Of a DNA stretch of 64,000 nt, positions 12,342 through 22,528 are shown one piece after another. Each line of letters begins with the position of its first letter. Positions within the stretch are counted from its first letter, which is position 1. The notes beneath the pieces were generated by a model. The model was given only the letters and a program-made list of their open reading frames with translations, had not been told where the DNA came from and ran no database searches. The stretch spans positions 31,585,298-31,649,297 of the forward strand of contig NC_088880.1 of the NCBI RefSeq assembly GCF_032884065.1. The letters run 5' to 3'. A program made the position numbers and the translations under genes. Source of the stretch: Artemia franciscana. Its lineage: Eukaryota > Arthropoda > Branchiopoda > Anostraca > Artemiidae.

Positions 12342-12360
12342 ACACACACACACAGACAAC
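12300..12360. repeat. (CA)n microsatellite inside the Helitron 5' region
   Basis: Runs of ACACAC interrupted by AGAC at 12308-12357. The matching TG-rich stretch occurs at 12490-12508 in the opposite-strand copy. Confidence 0.8.
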
Positions 12361-12381
12361 TTATTTATATATATATATATA

Positions 12382-12467
12382 CTAGCTGTTGGGGTGGCGC
12401 TTCGCGCCACCCAACACCGCACGTAAGTCGCTAGCTTTGTGGCTTCGCACCACACCCCAACAGCTAG
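12382..12467. repeat. Palindrome of two opposed Helitron 3' termini
   Basis: CTAGCTGTTGGGGTGG at the left and the complementary CACCCCAACAGCTAG-like sequence at the right enclose about 55 bp. The left half has its own hairpin (GGTGGCGC-TTC-GCGCCACC) and the right half a diverged one ('TGTGGCTTCGCACCACA'). The left end is a minus-strand and the right end a plus-strand Helitron 3' terminus. Immediately after it, at 12468, a new Helitron 5' end (TCTATATATATA) begins. Confidence 0.65.
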
Positions 12468-13205
12468 TCTATATATATAAAAATAAGTTGTCTGTGTGTG
12501 TGTGTGTCGAGTGACGTCATGTTTGTGTGTCGACTGACGTCATGAAGTTAGTTGTCGTCATGTTTGTTATGACGATGACGTCATTAAAGGTATTTAAGAC
12601 ATTCGTTCACAGAAAAATGTTTAATTGTAAAATGACTGAAGAACCTACAATGGCAACAGCCGAGGAAGCTGCTCAAAAGACAAATTTTTAATTGTAAGAA
12701 GATCGTGGACGGAAAAATGTTTAATTGTAAAATGACTAAAGACCTACAATGGCATCAGCCGAGGAAGCTGCTCAAAGAGTCTATGCCAAAAAACTTGCGG
12801 CTGATAGAGAAAGTAAGAAAAGAAAGCGTGCCGAGGAAAAAATAAAAAAATGAAAAAAAAAAACTGAAAAATAAAGGAGAAAAACAAAACTAAAAAAATA
12901 AAAATAAAAAAAACTAAAAAGGTAAAAACTACAAAAAAAAACTAAAAAGAAACAAAAAAAACTAAAAAAATTAAAACAAAGGTAAAAACAAAAAAAAACT
13001 AAAAAGAAAAAAAGGGGGAAAACACAAAATTTATTTCATCATATACCAATTCAAAAACGAATGTATATACAGACCGGGACACCGGGACACAAATGACGAC
13101 CGGGACACAGGGAATATAAATGACGACTGGGACACAGGGACACAACTACAATGGGGATGCCGGGGGTCACAGGGGGATATATAAATGACAACGGAGACAC
13201 AGAGA

Positions 13206-13265
13206 ATGTTCGATTAACAATCACCATCAACAAAGCTCAAGGCCAATCATTAGAATCAAGAGGTA
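13206..13265 (+). pseudogene. Partial duplicate of the Pif1 helicase motif
   Basis: Reads VRLTITINKAQGQSLESRG, the same stretch as 13560-13613 but followed by A-rich sequence instead of the rest of the domain. Together with the flanking minisatellite it shows that this part of the Helitron was duplicated in tandem. Confidence 0.6.
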
Positions 13266-13559
13266 TAACTAAAAAATACTAAAAAAAAAGGTAAAAAACT
13301 AAAAACTAAAAAAAAGACCAATTCAAAAACGAATGTATATACAGACTGGGACACAAATAACGACCGGGACACCGGGACACAGGGAATATAAATGACGACC
13401 GGGACACTCAAAGAGAAATTACAGACTGGGAAGCCGGGACACAAATGACGACCGGGACACAGGGAATATAAATGACGGCCGGGACACAGGGGCACAACTA
13501 CAACGGGGACGCCGGGGGTCACAGGGGGATATATAAATGACGACGGCAACACAGGGAAT

Positions 13560-13757
13560 GTTCGATTAGCAATCACCATCAACAAAGCTCAAGGGCAATC
13601 ATTAGAATCATGAGGTATTGATCTGAATACGGATTGTTTTTCTCATGGACAATTATATGTTGCATGTTCAAGAGTCGGTAAACCTGACAATCTATTTATA
13701 TGCACAGACAATGGGACAGCAAAGAATGTTGTATATTCGCAAGTTTTACGTAGTTAA
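13560..13757 (+). pseudogene. Helitron Pif1-like helicase, C-terminal remnant
   Basis: Reads ITINKAQGQSLES, one TGA stop at 13611-13613, then GIDLNTDCFSHGQLYVACSR and a tail ending NVVYSQVLRS with a stop at 13755-13757. KAQGQ and YVACSRVG are late helicase motifs of the Pif1/SF1B class, which in Helitron proteins form the C-terminus. The stop replaces what is usually a codon between LES and GID. Everything upstream of KAQGQ (Walker A and B, the Rep domain) is missing and replaced by minisatellite, so this is a relic. It identifies the surrounding element as a Helitron independently of the termini. Confidence 0.8.
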
Positions 13758-13779
13758 AAACATACTACTACTACTACTA

Positions 13780-14926
13780 CTAATAACTCACTGCAGCACC
13801 AAGCCGCCTGAGGCCAACACAGCTACGCACGCTCCTCCTCCAACCTAGTCTATTTAAAGCCTCCCTCTTTACACCCTCCCAGGAAGTTCCCATTTCCTTT
13901 AAATCCTTATTTATGACATCCTCCCAACCCAGACAAGGACGACCTGCTTTCCGTGTAGCCCCAGACGGTTGGCCAAAAAGGACAATCTTCGGTAATCTGT
14001 CATCCTTCATCCGTAGAACGTGGCCTAGCCATCTCAACCTTTCTTTCATTATAGCCCCAGAAAGCGGGATTGAACCACACTTTTCGTACAACCTACTGTT
14101 TGAAATACGGTCAGTCAGCCGGGTACCCAGAACAATCCGTAGGCAATTTCTCTGGAAAACATCTAGTAAATTTTCATCTGCTTTTCGGAGTGTCCATGCT
14201 TCAGAGCCATATTTGACCACTGTCATCACTGTAGCTTCCAATATTCTAATCTTGGTTTGTAGGCTTATCTTTCTATTCTTCCAAACTTTTTTTAACTGTG
14301 AAAAAACACCCTGAGCTTTAGCTATTCTACTTTTAACATCTTCACTGCTCCCACCATCTTTACTAATAATACTACCAAGGTAACTGAAGCTCCCAACCTG
14401 ATCAATCTTTTCGTTACCTAAGGTCACCTGTTCATCTTCACTTATTCCTAACCTTAGTGACTTAGTCTTCTTAACATTAATTTTCAAGCCTATTTTAGCA
14501 CCCTGAACTCGTAAAACCTCTAAAAATTCATTCATTTTGCTCACACTTTCATCTAATATGCTTAAATCATCAGCATAATCTAAGTCCAGGAGCGTTCTTC
14601 CTCCCCATTTGATTCCATGGTCTCCAATTGCCTTTCCTGTGCTCCTTAAGACGAAGTCCATCAAAATGATCCATATAAAGGGGGATAGAACACAACCCTG
14701 CTTAACTCCTGATTTAATACAAAACCACTTGCTAACCTCATTTCCTACCTTAACCGCAGCAGTATTATTCTCGTACATAGCGCAAATCACTTTAATGTAT
14801 TTTTTCGGTATACCATATAACGATAAGACCTTTGTTAACGCTGTTCTATCAACAGAATCGAAAGCTTGCTCATAATCGATAAAACTAAGGACCAAAGGTG
14901 TTTGACAACGAAGGGACTTCTCAATT
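13780..14926 (-). CDS. RTE LINE reverse transcriptase, second part
   Basis: Continuation of the frame interrupted near 14967. It carries the RT catalytic boxes SFIDYEQAFDSVDR, SGVKQGCVLSPFIWI and LDYADDLSIL, with both aspartates of YADD intact. The thumb and C-terminal domain follow (GSFSYLGSIISKDGG, IRILEATVMTVVKYGSEAW, RLRWLGHVLRM, RKAGRPCLGWEDVI). It stops at the border with the (TAG)n tail. The first ATG of this segment (14895) is internal to the RT domain and is not a genuine start; the segment is translated with the upstream one in intact relatives. Confidence 0.85.
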
Positions 14927-14927
14927 A

Positions 14928-16703
14928 TTAACCTAAGAGTGAAAACATGGTCGACACATCCTCTACCTTTCTAAAACCGCATTGTTCTTCCCTTAAAACT
15001 TTATCTACAGCATGTCTTAGTCTAAAAAGTATCATATTACTCAGTAATTTGCTACCTACAGAGACCAGACTAATGCCTCGATAATTCCGACATTCACTCT
15101 TGTCACCTTTCTTATACAGTGGTTTAATTAAGGTTTTCCTAAAATCATTGGGTACTTCCCCTTTTTCAAAAATCATGTTCATAATCTTCAGTAGCTTATT
15201 CCTAACCTCAGAGCCACCATATTTAAGGAACTCATTAATCATACTATCAGCACCTGGGGCCTTATTATTTTTTAATCCTTCTAGTACTGTCGCTAATTCT
15301 TCCTCACTAAACAAATCTTCCTTCACATCCAAGGTATCACAAACTTTTTCATTTTCATCTATATCTTTTCCTGCAACTGTATCTCGGTTTAGCACATTCT
15401 CAAAATGTTCCACCCTTCTTTCTTTAACTTTTTCCTTATCACTAATTGTGACCCCATTTCTATCTTTAACTGGGACTAGTCCGGATCGACTACTCCCTTT
15501 CAATTTATTAACATGCCAGTATAATATTTTACTATTATGCCGTCTAGCCGCATCTTCCAGATCCTCAGCAATTTTATCCATCGCCTCCATTTCACATCTC
15601 CTTAGTTCATATTTTAATGCTTTCTCCACTTTCTTTACATTCCTTTTGTTTTCATACGACCTATCGCTCAGATAATTCTTATACAAACCCCTTCTACTCT
15701 CTATTAAACCTAAAGCTTTTTCACTAATATTCCTAGTTGCTGTCTTAGCACTCTTCCCTAGGACACCATCAGCAACTTCACAAATTGTTTTTCTGAAATT
15801 ATTCCATCCATCTTCCACATTGTCAAATTTTAAACCCTCAAGTTTAGTACTCAACTGTTCCTGGAATTTTTTTCTCAAATTTTCATCCTGAAGTCTACCA
15901 ACATCATAACTTCCCGGGAGGGAGTTACTCTTCCGAAATTTCAGCTTTAAATTAACCTTAGACACTACTAGATGGTGATCTTTACTTTTAACATCAATAA
16001 CGGCACTCCTATACACCCTAGTATCTTGTATTGATCCTGCTAGTCTTCTGTTTACAATAACATAATCAATAAGGTTTCCTGTCTTACCATCACGTGAATA
16101 CCATGTCAACTTATGGGCCATTTTGTGACCAAACACCGTAATGGTTATAACTAGGTTGTTATACCTACAAAATTGCAAAAGTCTATAGCCATTACTGTTT
16201 TCTTTTCCTACACCAAAATTACCTAGGCTAGGATACCATCTATCCCTATTTCTACCAACCTGTGCATTAAAATCTCCTAGCAACAACACAATATTTCTAC
16301 CTGGTACCCTGTCTATTTGCTCCTGTAACTGTAAGTAAAATTCATCTGAGTCACTAGTATCTCCATCAGTTGGTTCAATGGGGGCATATACTACTATAAC
16401 TGATACCCTAAACTTTTTAGTCATAAAATGAGCAATTAGTATTCTATTATTAATACCTTCCCAGCCTAAACAAGACTTAGCAGCTTCCTTATTCATCATG
16501 AGCCCTACTCCCTGTCTATGTACCCCATCCTTCCTTCCTGAGTAAACAAATTCTATGTCACCTAATTTCATGCTTCCTACCCCTGGGATATGAGTTTCTG
16601 AAACTCCTAATAAATCCAGTTCAAACCGTCTGAATTCGTCAGTCAAAATGTCGATGCGATAGTCATTTTTTAACGTCGTAACATTCCAAGTTCCAATTTT
16701 CAT
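14928..16703 (-). CDS. RTE LINE endonuclease plus reverse transcriptase, first part
   Basis: A 591-codon frame starting MKIGTWNVTTLKND. Residues 1-240 are the APE endonuclease, with LLGVSETH, VVYAPIE, LLGDFNAQVGR, WYSRDGKTGNLIDYV and the catalytic SKDHHLV. A basic linker follows, then from about residue 450 the reverse transcriptase begins (KNNKAPGADS, LIKPLYKKGDKSECRNYRGI, EEQCGFRK). The frame shifts after GFRK, near 14966-14968, where one base appears to be missing. Supplying it conceptually leads into GRGCVDHVF, the usual continuation. The start codon is the first in frame and sits right before the GTWN motif, as is common for such proteins. In arthropod annotations such frames are often mislabelled 'craniofacial development protein 2-like'. 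Confidence 0.85.
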   Translation of the reverse strand: MKIGTWNVTTLKNDYRIDILTDEFRRFELDLLGVSETHIPGVGSMKLGDIEFVYSGRKDGVHRQGVGLMMNKEAAKSCLGWEGINNRILIAHFMTKKFRVSVIVVYAPIEPTDGDTSDSDEFYLQLQEQIDRVPGRNIVLLLGDFNAQVGRNRDRWYPSLGNFGVGKENSNGYRLLQFCRYNNLVITITVFGHKMAHKLTWYSRDGKTGNLIDYVIVNRRLAGSIQDTRVYRSAVIDVKSKDHHLVVSKVNLKLKFRKSNSLPGSYDVGRLQDENLRKKFQEQLSTKLEGLKFDNVEDGWNNFRKTICEVADGVLGKSAKTATRNISEKALGLIESRRGLYKNYLSDRSYENKRNVKKVEKALKYELRRCEMEAMDKIAEDLEDAARRHNSKILYWHVNKLKGSSRSGLVPVKDRNGVTISDKEKVKERRVEHFENVLNRDTVAGKDIDENEKVCDTLDVKEDLFSEEELATVLEGLKNNKAPGADSMINEFLKYGGSEVRNKLLKIMNMIFEKGEVPNDFRKTLIKPLYKKGDKSECRNYRGISLVSVGSKLLSNMILFRLRHAVDKVLREEQCGFRKVEDVSTMFSLLG

Positions 16704-17565
16704 GTTCTTTAAATCTTTGAAATTATTTTGGCCTCAAGAAAAGCAGTGATCCCGGATACCAGTGCAGGATGGGGACCAACATATCTTCTCAAGTCTACAC
16801 CGAAGCGCTTAAGCCGGCTTAGAACCGGACAGCAAGAAGTCCCTGGGACCTCCAGTAAGTTGGAGGCTTTGTGCAATCCTGGGCCCATCTTGGTCACAAC
16901 ATGGTTTTCAGCACTTGGCGATGCTCTTCTATCAACAAGAGTCGAAATCCTGCACAGACAGTCCCAAGCCTATTACCTCCGACTCATTATATATTCATGC
17001 CTACAAATATTATGCTACTACGGGGAGGCAGCCAATAGTAGATAAATTAGCTAGGAAGAGGTTTTTCAGCCCGAAAACGCCCATCAAAACAAACCAAGCC
17101 CAGAAAATTATCCAATAATCAGAATCCCGTACGAGTGCTGTGTTGTTTACTAGGCTATAATTTCCTCGAGGGGCGCCACTCCTCAAGTGGGAAAAATTGA
17201 CCGCAAGTTTCCCAATCTTGCAGGTACCCCGAAAGGGTCGAGGCAGCCCTTTACAGAGGCCGTTGTCCATAAATCTGGATCTTACGCCCTGCCGCAGTTG
17301 TCCTCCTATAGAGGATCCTCCCACGATGGTGTTCTGCTTCACCATGCAATTTAACCCTTTACTGGGAGAAGGTTTGTAACTCATCTGACGCGTGAACACG
17401 GCAGTTGGCCCTGCTGAGTGTACATTTGAGGGGCCTTCTTCCTCCTCCACCTGAAATTATGACCCCCAGGGGAGGGTTTCCCAGTTTCTATTATGGGCCC
17501 CACTGGGACAAGGTCCTACTTGGCCTAAGCCTCCTATGGAGCTACTCTACCTATCTATAGGGCTT
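16704..17565 (-). other. RTE LINE 5' leader
   Basis: Shared almost base for base with 48042-48602 at the second copy, so it belongs to the element. It contains minus-strand open frames of 62 codons (16709-16897) and 146 codons (17010-17450). I recognise no ORF1 domain, such as a zinc knuckle or coiled coil, in them. Promoter activity is expected here for an RTE element but no motif proves it. Confidence 0.5.
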
Positions 17566-17567
17566 AC

Positions 17568-17576
<9 letters not shown>

Positions 17577-17648
<72 letters not shown>

Positions 17649-17712
17649 CATATACATACACACATACATATACACATACACACATATACACATACATACA
17701 CATATACTCACT
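17577..17712. repeat. (TA)n then (CATA)n microsatellite
   Basis: About 65 bp of uninterrupted TA followed by CATA/CACATA repeats. It abuts the presumed 5' end of the RTE LINE and may be the insertion target. The open frame of repeated I and Y codons here is an artefact. Confidence 0.9.
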
Positions 17713-17717
17713 AACGT

Positions 17718-17865
17718 GCAAATATATACCCTGAATTGGTATAGGCTAGGTCTGTATATGGTGAATATTAATTTCCTTTCTGATGCAAATGCACAATAAC
17801 TTTGGATTCAGGATGCAATTCTGACTATAGAGATAAGTATTTTTCTTACTTGAAGTGTATGTGCA
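17718..17865. repeat. Fragment related to the foldback repeat at 59985-60240
   Basis: Contains 'CCTGAATTGGTATAGGCTA' and 'GGATTCAGGATGCAATTCTG', similar to 'TGGATTCAGGGTGCAATTTT' near 60100. A diverged and probably partial copy of the same repeat, lying between the microsatellite and the satellite array. Confidence 0.4.
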
Positions 17866-19188
17866 GAATTAGAAATTCTGTTGGTACTACAAAAGTAGAC
17901 CTAAGCAGCCAATTTAGCCTGTCTGAAACATCTCACAAGCCAACACCTTATAAAAAACACCTTTGATAATTTAAATGAATAAGAAAACTTATTAGAAATT
18001 CTGCTGATACTGCAAAAGTAGACCTAAGTAGCCAATTTAGCCTTTTTGAAACATCTCACAAGCCAACACCCTATAGAAAACACCTTTGAGAATTTAAATG
18101 AAGAAGAAAACTTATTAGAGACTCTGCTAATACTGCAAAATTAGACCTAAGTATCCAATTTAGCCTGTTTGAAACATCTCACAAGCCAACACCCTATAGA
18201 AAACACCTTTGACAATTTAAATGAATAAGAAAACTAGTTAAAAACTCTGCTAATACTGCAAAAGTAGACCTAAGTAGCCAATTTAGCCTGTTTGAAGCAT
18301 CTCACAAGCCGACACCCTATAGAAAAACACCTTTGACAATTTAAATGAATAAGAAAACTAGTTAAAAACTCTGCTAATACTGCAAAAGTAGACCTAAGTA
18401 TCCAATTTAGCCTGTTTGAAACATCTCACAAGCCAACACCCTATAGAAAACACCTTTGACAATTTAAATGAATAAGAAAACTAGTTAAAAACTCTGCTAA
18501 TACTGCAAAAGTAGACCTAAGTATCCAATTTAGCCTGATTGAAACATCTCACAAGCCAACACCCTATAGAAAACACCTTTGACAATTTAAATGAATAAGA
18601 AAACTAGTTAAAAACTCTGCTAATACTGCAAAAGTAGACCTAAGTAGCCAATTTAGCCTGTTTGAAGCATCTCACAAGCCGACACCCTATAGAAAAACAC
18701 CTTTGACAATTTAAATGAATAAGAAAACTAGTTAAAAACTCTGCTAATACTGCAAAAGTAGACCTAAGTATCCAATTTAGCCTGTTTGAAACATCTCACA
18801 AGCGAACACCCTATAGAAAAACACCTTTGACAATTTAAATGAATAAGAAAACTAGCTAAAAACTCTGCTAATACTGCAAAAGTAGACCTAAGTAGCCAAT
18901 TTAGCCTGTTTGAAACATCTCACAAGCCAACACCCTATAGAAAACACCTTTGACAATTTAAATGAATAAGAAAACTAGTTAAAAACTCTGCTAATACTGC
19001 AAAGGTAGACCTAAGTATCCAATTTAGCCTGTTTGAAACATCTCACAAGCCAACACCCTATAGAAAACACCTTTGACAATTTAAATGAATAAGAAAACTA
19101 GTTAAAAACTCTGCTAATACTGCAAAAGTAGACCTAAGTATCCAATTTAGCCTGTTTGAAACATCTCACAAGCCAACACCCTATAGAA
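17866..19188. repeat. 123 bp satellite array, about 11 copies
   Basis: The landmark 'AAAAACTCTGCTAATACTGC' recurs at 18241, 18364, 18487, 18610, 18734, 18858, 18981 and 19104, a period of 123-124 bp. The first three units (from 17866) are more diverged. Units 18241/18610 and 18364/18734 share private variants ('GAAGCATCTCACAAGCCGAC'), suggesting a 369 bp higher-order repeat. The array ends abruptly inside a unit at about 19188, where the Helitron tail resumes. Confidence 0.9.
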
Positions 19189-19560
<372 letters not shown>

Positions 19561-19708
19561 TATTTTATTAAGTGATTAAACCTTTACAAGTATTTCACTG
19601 CAAAATGTACAAAGGAAGAAAAAAAAACTAGAATAAATGAAACTAATAAATGCTACAATCAAAGGCAACAATCAGGTATAATAAACGAGAATTTGTAGCA
19701 AAACAATG

Positions 19709-20661
19709 TTATTTTGTAGCATGAATTCTTTGATGAGCAGCTACGAGGGATTTTTGACGAAATACTGTCTGACATACGTCACATTTGAAAGGTTTATCTT
19801 TAGTATAAGTTCTTTCATGATCAGATAGACTTGATTTAAGACTGAATGTTTTTTTGCATATGTCACATTTGAAAGGTTTCTCCCCAGTATGAGTTCTTTG
19901 ATGAATAGATAGATTGTATTTTACACTGAATGTTTTAACGCACATGTCACATTTGAATGGTTTTTCTCCAGTATGAGTTCTCTGATGTGAAAATAGGTTT
20001 GATTTATGATTGAACATTTTTTCGCATATGTCACACTTGAAAGGCTTTTCTCCGGTGTGAGTTCTTTGATGTAAAGATAGGTCGGATTTCCAACCGAATG
20101 TTTTATCGCACGTGTTGCATTGGAAAAGATTTTCTCCAGTGTGACTTTTTCGATGATAAGTTAGTTGGGATTTCTGACTGAACATTTTTTCGCATATGTC
20201 ACATTTGTAAGGTTTTTCTCCAGTATGCGTTCTTTGATGAACAATTAAATCAGAATTTCTAGAAAAACACTTCCTGCAAATATCACATTTGAATGGTTTT
20301 TCTCCAGTATGATTTCTCTGATGTGAAAATAGGTTCGATTTATGATTGAACATTTTTTCGCATATGTCACACTTGAAAGGCTTTTCTCCGGTGTGAATTC
20401 TTTGATGTGAAGATAGGTCGAATTTCCAACCGAATTTTTTATCGCACGTGTTGCGTTGGAAAAGTTTTTCTCCAGTGTGACTTTTTCGATGATAAGTTAG
20501 TTGGGATTTCTGACTGAACATTTTTTCGCATATGTCACATTTGTAAGGTTTTTCTCCAGTATGCGTTCTTTGATGAACAATTAAACCAGAATTTGTAGAA
20601 AAACACTTCCTGCAAATATCACATTCAAAAGGTTTTTTCACAGTGTGGCTTCGTGGGATAT
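19709..20661 (-). CDS. C2H2 zinc-finger protein, last exon (11 fingers)
   Basis: The acceptor 'TCCATCCTTGCAG' precedes the exon at 20661, which enters in phase 1 and reads DIPRSHTVKKPFECDIC. This phase fits the donors of both exon 3 copies. It encodes eleven C2H2 units at 28-residue spacing with TGEKPF/Y linkers, ending HQRIHATK before TAA (19709-19711). Such proteins bind DNA as nuclear transcription regulators; the target is unknown. Fingers 1-4 and 5-8 are near-identical blocks offset by 112 residues, an internal duplication. Finger 3 has Arg for its first Cys (FQRNTC; its twin, finger 7, has FQCNTC) and finger 10 ends DHERTY instead of His, so nine fingers keep all four ligands. An open frame continues upstream to an ATG at 20704, but that lies in the intron and is not favoured. 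Confidence 0.85.
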
Positions 20662-22369
20662 CTGCAAGGATGGAAACGGAAATAATGTAAAGTTCACTCA
20701 ACATAAATTACTTTTTATTGGACACTTAATTCCATTTTTAACACTTAACCTTCATTATTCACTATATATTTAGTTTTAATGAATTTTGCCTTCGGGGTCA
20801 AATTTTAACGGGTAATTTGAGGTATTATTCTCGTGATTCAACGAATCCTTCATTTATTATTTTAGATAAAGAGCAGAACAAGCTATTTTTTGGCAAATAT
20901 ATTCTCAGTTTTAAAACCTTAAACTTGTAATGTAATTGAAATTCTTAAGCTTGAGGTTGTGCATGTGTTTACTTAAACGTGAGTTTATTTTTCAAAAAAA
21001 AAATTTCTACAGTGTGGTATCCAGGAACTGAATTTATTCAGTACTGACTGAGTGACTAATTTATTTGTAAACTACATATTAATAAGCAGCAGTTAAATCA
21101 ACCATCAAGGGAGGGCAACAATGCGTGTGATAAAAGAATGCTGCAATCCTTTGACTCCCAGCCAATTACTCCTTCATTAAATGTCAATGATAAGGAGTAA
21201 AAGAACTGGCTTAAAAAAAGAACTTCAGGGCTTGCTTCCTCCATGACAAGCATGTCAACCACATACAATCCACAGATGTAATACGATCTAGATGGAGAGC
21301 ATACTTTGTGAATAAACTAAATTCGACCATTCTTCCTTACTCAACTGGGACATCCAGTTTGTCCCTGATCCCTAGTGTATTCACTTACTGTCTGAATTAG
21401 CCAAGGTATTGCCCTGGGGACATGAAACTATGTACATGACATATCTTTTATGACTAAAATATCAACAAGATAGAAACCTTTCCACTAAAATGTATATTTG
21501 AATCCTTCGTTTTAAATTAGTTAAATACATGAATGTTAAATACTTGATGTGCTAGCTTGGCCCTAGGTGCTGCACTAATCAAGTCCTCCCTACAGACACA
21601 TTTTCAGATATTTCAAACCTTCAAACCAATGCGCCTGATAAAAGATAGCTGCTATCTTTTGACTTTCAACAAATTATTCATTAATTTAAAACAAAATGAA
21701 TGTACTCCCACTATACCTTTTTCATAAAGAAAATCTACTAATAAACTACGTTTCTTCATTCAAAAAAACACTTTTTTTATTTACTTTTAAATAAAAAGAT
21801 GCACTCAGCTCCCGGAATACTACTGATACAATAAATTTCGGCTCGGTAATCATGAATCTGTCAAAAGATAAGCACTCTCAAACGCTTGAAACAAAATACC
21901 TTTTCATTAAAGCCATCAACATAATCTTGTAACAATGGAATTATTTTACTATGTATTACTTGGTGTATTATTCTTGTCATTTTGCAAAACCTTCAAAAAA
22001 GCTGGTCTAAAAAATACTAAACAACTTTTACAAACATCTACATCCTTGCACCAGAAACAAAAGAAAATATCTAATATTTTTCAAAAAAAAAGATGAAATG
22101 AGTTTGAAAAGTTAGAAGAGAGTTGCAAATAAAGGTATGTCTGTCGTTTTGTTCATGGATTTATTTGGGATATAAAATTTAATATCCTAATAACTAAAAC
22201 TATCCGAGACGTTTGGAAACTAAATGTTTATTTGACAAATGTAACCGGCATGACAATATGCAGCCAGCATGTAACTTTGATGCCCCGCCACAATATGAAA
22301 GGAAGTGATATGCCTTATTATTTTGGACACCCAAATATACACAAGAAGCTCAATATACTTGAAAAATAC
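20662..22369 (-). other. Zinc-finger gene intron 3
   Basis: Noncoding sequence between the exon 3A donor and the finger exon acceptor. It contains two diverged similar stretches about 500 bp apart (near 21120 and 21628, both with GATAAAAGA then a CTTTTGACT-type run). No other feature was recognised. Confidence 0.55.
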
Positions 22370-22528
22370 CTTTGTCCTCGCCACTTTGTGACTCCACTTT
22401 AAGATGACCAGAACTGGGTTTGCAATCTGCAGATATGCCAGAAGAGCCAGCCAAAAGATTGTATTCGTGTTTCATTGAAAATAAAGGGAAAATATGTTTA
22501 TCGTCGTTTGTTGATTCGTCTTTAGGTT
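22370..22528 (-). CDS. Zinc-finger gene exon 3, proximal copy (3A)
   Basis: 159 bp, 53 codons, phase 1 at both ends. The acceptor is 'GCAACTTTCCTAG' and the donor 'GACAAAG|GTATTTTTC'. It reads EPKDESTNDDKHIFPLFSMK and ends HLKVESQSGEDK. The stretch is acidic with no known fold. HLKVES fits the SUMO-acceptor consensus (hydrophobic-K-x-E), common in the N-terminal regions of finger proteins. Its protein sequence is identical to the distal copy at 24826-24984. It would join directly to the finger exon. Confidence 0.75.

Larger units (their letters stand above)
11162..12381 (-). mobile_element. Internally deleted Helitron, minus orientation
   Basis: The 3' terminus (CTAG at 11162-11165 with the GC hairpin 11171-11193) lies at the low-coordinate end. 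The 5' part near 12340-12380 has the family's CA/TG-rich start and TATA run. Between them are an N-terminal coding remnant (11841-12191), a T-rich tract, a minisatellite of about 30 bp units (11490-11740, units like 'GGTCGTCATTTGTATTCCC') and the family tail at about 11260-11470. No Rep or full helicase domain is present, so it is a non-autonomous derivative. Confidence 0.65.
12468..13763 (+). mobile_element. Plus-strand Helitron, 5' two-thirds
   Basis: Begins TCTATATATATAAAAATAAG, followed by a TG microsatellite and the degenerate start of the replicase frame (12632). Next come an A-rich tract (12835-13020), two blocks of a minisatellite (13070-13200 and 13330-13545, units like 'GACCGGGACACAGGGAATAT') and the helicase C-terminal remnant. 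Sequence after the helicase stop, 'ACGTAGTTAAAAACAT', is cut by the RTE LINE tail at about 13764. The remaining family tail reappears at 19189-19362. Confidence 0.65.
13764..17565 (-). mobile_element. Near-complete RTE-clade LINE
   Basis: Minus-strand non-LTR retrotransposon. Its 3' end is a (TAG)n tail (seen as ACTACT at 13767-13785 on the plus strand). It carries an APE-type endonuclease and a reverse transcriptase, and about 0.85 kb of 5' leader extends to about 17565 beside a (TA)n run. It is inserted in the Helitron just after the helicase remnant. RTE placement rests on the EN-RT layout, the YADD box, the short microsatellite tail and the lack of a long 3' UTR. Its near-identity with the copy at 46852-48602 marks it as young. 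Apart from one frameshift it looks complete. Confidence 0.75.

Noticed and set aside
13780-13848. Plus-strand frame 13645-13848 as a gene (MDNYMLHVQESVNL...)
   Set aside because: It joins Helitron helicase sequence read in the wrong frame to antisense LINE tail.
16728-17118. Plus-strand frames of 67 and 105 codons, repeated at 48066-48456
   Set aside because: They are antisense to the leader of the RTE LINE and recur only because the LINE does.
17866-19188. Regularly spaced repeats considered as a CRISPR-like array
   Set aside because: Units are contiguous 123 bp satellite copies without spacers, in a eukaryotic genome.
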